DNA of 64,000 nucleotides from Balaenoptera acutorostrata (lineage: Eukaryota > Chordata > Mammalia > Artiodactyla > Balaenopteridae), in the NCBI RefSeq assembly GCF_949987535.1, contig NC_080065.1:40277239-40341238 (forward strand), written 5' to 3'. The translations under genes were made by a program, and so were the position numbers. Shown in pieces: positions 61,101 through 64,000 of the stretch. Each line of letters starts with the position of its first letter. The stretch's first letter is position 1. Under the pieces are notes generated by a model. The model worked only from the letters and a program-made list of their open reading frames with translations. It did no database searches and was not told the origin of the DNA.

Positions 61101-61599
61101 TGCAAAGGCAACAAATACTGGCAAAAAATAGTAAAGAAAAATGTCCAAAACAAAACAAAGACAAAATTGAATAAGTGACAAAAAGAGTATAAAGTATAAA
61201 TTCCAATAACAAAACCTGAAGATAGTGGAAAGAAATGAAAAGGAGGCTTAAAATTAAAACTTAAAAGAAAGAAGGCTGGCAAAATAAGGTTACAATTCAT
61301 GGGACGCAAAACCCACAAATAATTAAAAGAAGAAAATTGTGATGAATATAAGTAAAAATTATCCCATTTAACTAACATTTATAACATTATTACTCTTATG
61401 CATCTGGTATTGATTTTGACAAAAAGAAAATCACAGATTTGACAAAGGAGCAATGGGCATGTATTGATATATTTAAAGTCTCTAAGATTTCTTCTATTGC
61501 TTTATATGTTTGTCTTACTGCAAATTAGGAAATAATCTGCTTAGGAAAACTTTTAAAGTATTATTATATTACGCATAAATTCTCTTAAACATTTTATAG
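58196..61599. other. No recognisable gene
   Basis: AT-rich unique DNA. A MIR-like fragment (attgaatgtgtgctatgtac) lies near 60799. Nothing else could be supported. Confidence 0.4.
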
Positions 61600-61990
61600 A
61601 AAAGAGTTCAAGTAGTTTCCACAAAACACATTCTCTCTGACAGCTCCAAATGGCCGCACATTACCCAGGGTTGGTTAACTCCCCTTTGTGCTTATTGAAC
61701 TTGTTCCTATAAACTCTTCAATCCCTCCAACCCAATTAATGGGACGAAATGCCTAAATAAACAAGAAAGGGAAGACCTTTAAAAGTTCTACTACCCCTAA
61801 TAAAAGGACTTCATTTTGAATGTTTGCAGCTTAGAGTTGACACTTTACTATGACTGACAGTATAGACATCCCCCCTGCATTTCTGTGCCCCCAGTAATGA
61901 CACCCACCTCACCAAGCTTTGAGAGTTTTCATACATTGGCAGTTAAAGACATTTGGCCTTTGGCCTTGTGCCTTCAGGGGTTAGAGGCAT
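61600..61990. other. Candidate conserved noncoding block
   Basis: Within AT-rich DNA this block is more balanced in composition, lacks repeat signatures and stop-free frames, and holds dense motif-like words (caattaatgggacg, gccgcacattaccc). It could be a regulatory element. Composition alone does not show this. Confidence 0.2.
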
Positions 61991-62439
61991 TTATTTAAGA
62001 GGAAAGATTAAATTAACCATAGCTAGACCAAAGAATAACTAAAAGAAATAAAAAGCAAAAAAATAAAGGAATGAGGAAGCACATTAGATGGTAAAATGAG
62101 GAAGTCATTAAGCAAATGAAACCTTAGATTGAATAATTGGCAAAATTTCCTGGAACAAAAGAGCTCTTAACTCTGAAGTACTGTTGTTCTGTGACCAGAG
62201 TGACTGAGCTGCCCTTGGGTCGGGCAACACTAGATTGGCAGCCTGCGGCAAGCCTTGCTGGACTAACAATCCAAGTCAGACCAAGGAAATTCCTTTAATG
62301 TTTAACACCTAGCTGTGTTTGTGGGAACATGAAATCAGTATTATTTCTTTCTCACTCTCAAAAAGTGCAAAATACTCTGGGTAACTGTACCAACAATCAA
62401 TCTTCATAGTCCGCTGGGTAGAAATTTTTGTTATACATT

Positions 62440-62545
62440 TCAGACTCATCTAGATCAAAGCATCTATAGGGCAGGAGTCTTCCTGTCCTTAATGCCTGTT
62501 ATGGTGTCTGACACTGTGAATGTGCATGATGCATGAATATGTCTG
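62440..62545 (+). mobile_element. L2 3' end
   Basis: agggcaggagtcttcctgtc, then tggtgtctgacactgtgaat and a degraded gatgcatgaatatg tail resemble the L2 terminus. Confidence 0.55.
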
Positions 62546-63789
62546 GTAAGTTAGCCTAAAAATTATGTCAGGTCAAATTATTCTGAAGTAATCACTAGAT
62601 ATTTTCTAATTTCTGATTCTAGGTCCTTCTGATTTCATTGCCCATGTTTCTGAAAGAATGATTCAGAGGCAACTGTGATCATTCATAAATGTTTATTGCT
62701 CATTAGACACCAGCGTTTCACTGTATCTCACCATCCATAATTTTTTCCATGTCGTGCAAAATTTAATAAGATACAGAGATGTTCATTTTCATCTCCAAGC
62801 CCATTGAGATGCCACTTTTCAAGTTCTGTGTTGAACACTAAAGTGCCCTTAATAAATGAGTCCAGATGGCGTGTGTATGTGAGACAGGTTAGGTAAGTGC
62901 GTGAGATGTAGACCACAAATAGCTTTATACACAATCACTTCATAAGATGCCACATGGCCTGGGGTAATTTTCCGTAGCAGAATCTAAATAACATTGTTCA
63001 TTTGCTAATGGTCTAAATATCATAATTAGGACATGTTGCTGCTATAGAACTCTAATTACTGATAAAAAGGAACTTTCATCATGACCCTCTCCCATTTAAA
63101 GAAAATGATCATTATACCTAACTCCAGCCTTTCAACCCCTTGATCATTCCAATAAAGCATTTTGGAAAATGCCAAACACATTGCCTGGTTTACAATTGCT
63201 GTTCTAACTGGGAACTAATGATCTATGTCTTTTTCAAATGTCATACATTTGGAATCATTACCAGGTGAGAATCAAAATAGCAAAAAGTGGATGTCTCGGA
63301 AACCATGAGACACATGCTTACTAAGGTTACAACTAGCCACTGTACCACTTCTCTCTTTCACTTCATCTCGTGCCAGAGGCATTACAAAGCAAGCCAAAAG
63401 TAAGTTTAATCTAGTCAAGTTCAATTGCAGCAGTATGGTTTCATGTACCTTAGCATTCATCAGACCCATTGGATCTCTCTGCAAACACACGTATCTGTAC
63501 ATCTCTACATAACACCAAGGCTGGACTAGCTTTATGATGTCAGCTGCCTACATGATGTGATATGGAGAGTCTCTCTGTTTAAAAAAATATATCCCTGATT
63601 GTCTATTACAATTACCAAAAGTCCATTACCAGAATTTTGTTATAGACTCTGATGTGTCCCCAATGAAAACTCAAATATCCTTAAAAGGAAAAGCATGGTA
63701 ACCTATATTAGCTAAAATCTTGATTACCTTGAGAGCAAGGTGTGAGCAGGTCTTCTGGTTAGACAATAGAAATAGGGTCTTGGAACCAT
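62546..63789. other. No gene; possible regulatory sequence
   Basis: Unique DNA with homeodomain-like words (taattagg, ctaattac) around 63020-63060. It is not supported beyond motif impressions. Confidence 0.25.
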
Positions 63790-64000
63790 GAATGGTCATT
63801 CACTCCTTCACTTAGAAAATAAGCATTGACTGGGCACCTATTTTATTCTAAGAAATAATATAATTTAGGGCATAGAGATGCATGTGTATGATGTCTGTAT
63901 TCAAAGAGCTTAGAGTTCACTGGAGGAGACAGTCAAGACATAAGGCAATCAAAGTAGGGAAAGTACCATGATAGAAAAAGGGAACTATGGAAGCACGTGG
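63790..64000. mobile_element. Possible old LINE/MIR-class fragment running off the window
   Basis: cattgactgggcacctattt, caaagagcttagagttcact and ggagacagtcaagacat follow a common mammalian interspersed-repeat pattern. The family and strand are not certain. Confidence 0.4.

Noticed and set aside
1..64000. CRISPR arrays, phage, plasmid or bacterial operons
   Set aside because: No spaced direct repeats, no ribosome binding sites with dense ORFs; the repeats are mammalian.

Overview
This is AT-rich vertebrate nuclear DNA from a placental mammal, most likely a cetacean. The lineage call rests on the repeats. There are three long tRNA-derived SINEs (plus one truncated copy) whose heads read like ggcttccctggtgg and whose bodies match the CHR SINEs of whales, hippos and ruminants. 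There is also a 5'-complete L1 of the cetartiodactyl type. I saw no ruminant-specific Bov-A or BovB sequence. I found no bacterial, plasmid or phage genes, no CRISPR array, no rRNA and no functional tRNA gene. No protein-coding gene can be called with confidence; the window looks intergenic or deeply intronic.

Layout. 1-4202 is a young, 5'-complete L1 on the minus strand, cut by the left window edge. It has a 5' UTR, a broken ORF1 and a broken ORF2, and it abuts an older plus-strand L1 3' end (4209-4790). 5301-6441 holds a MER5A-type hAT relic and an MLT1-like solo LTR. 9280-11870 holds an L2 (CR1-clade) relic on the plus strand, interrupted by a TA-flanked DNA transposon at 9848-10339. 14681-16745 has another MER5A-type copy and L2 pieces. 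18822-21673 has a MER20-like element, a MIR and a rearranged L1 with an 18-bp target duplication. 22862-22975 is a G-quadruplex-prone patch. 25240-28914 has a MIR, a CHR SINE and a second inverted L1. 29400-32735 has a MIR, an L2 split by a MER5A-type copy, an old L1 and a Charlie-type element. 34819-34919 is a possible terminal exon. 35971-37800 has a truncated SINE, MER20, MIR and L2. 39170-46829 has old L1 and L2 relics. 49235-50350 is an MLT1-like LTR split by a third inverted L1. 51728-53205 has a MIR, an L2, a possible 44-nt internal exon and a second SINE. 53500-56375 is a suspected ERVL-like relic that contains a third SINE with an apparent 3' transduction. 57440-58195 is an old L1. 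The last 5.8 kb is mostly unique sequence, with two stretches that look like candidate conserved noncoding DNA.

The DNA is therefore a layered record of retrotransposition. L2 and MIR are the oldest layer. MER5, MER20 and Charlie-type DNA transposons, MaLR LTRs and old L1s follow. Cetartiodactyl L1s and CHR SINEs are the youngest. The best observations are three L1 insertions carrying internal inversions (twin priming), one of them apparently copied from a chimeric template; a SINE that carried about 41 nt of flanking DNA; a 5'-truncated SINE with perfect target duplications; and two short exon-like segments. Repeat names come from remembered consensus features and were not checked against a library.
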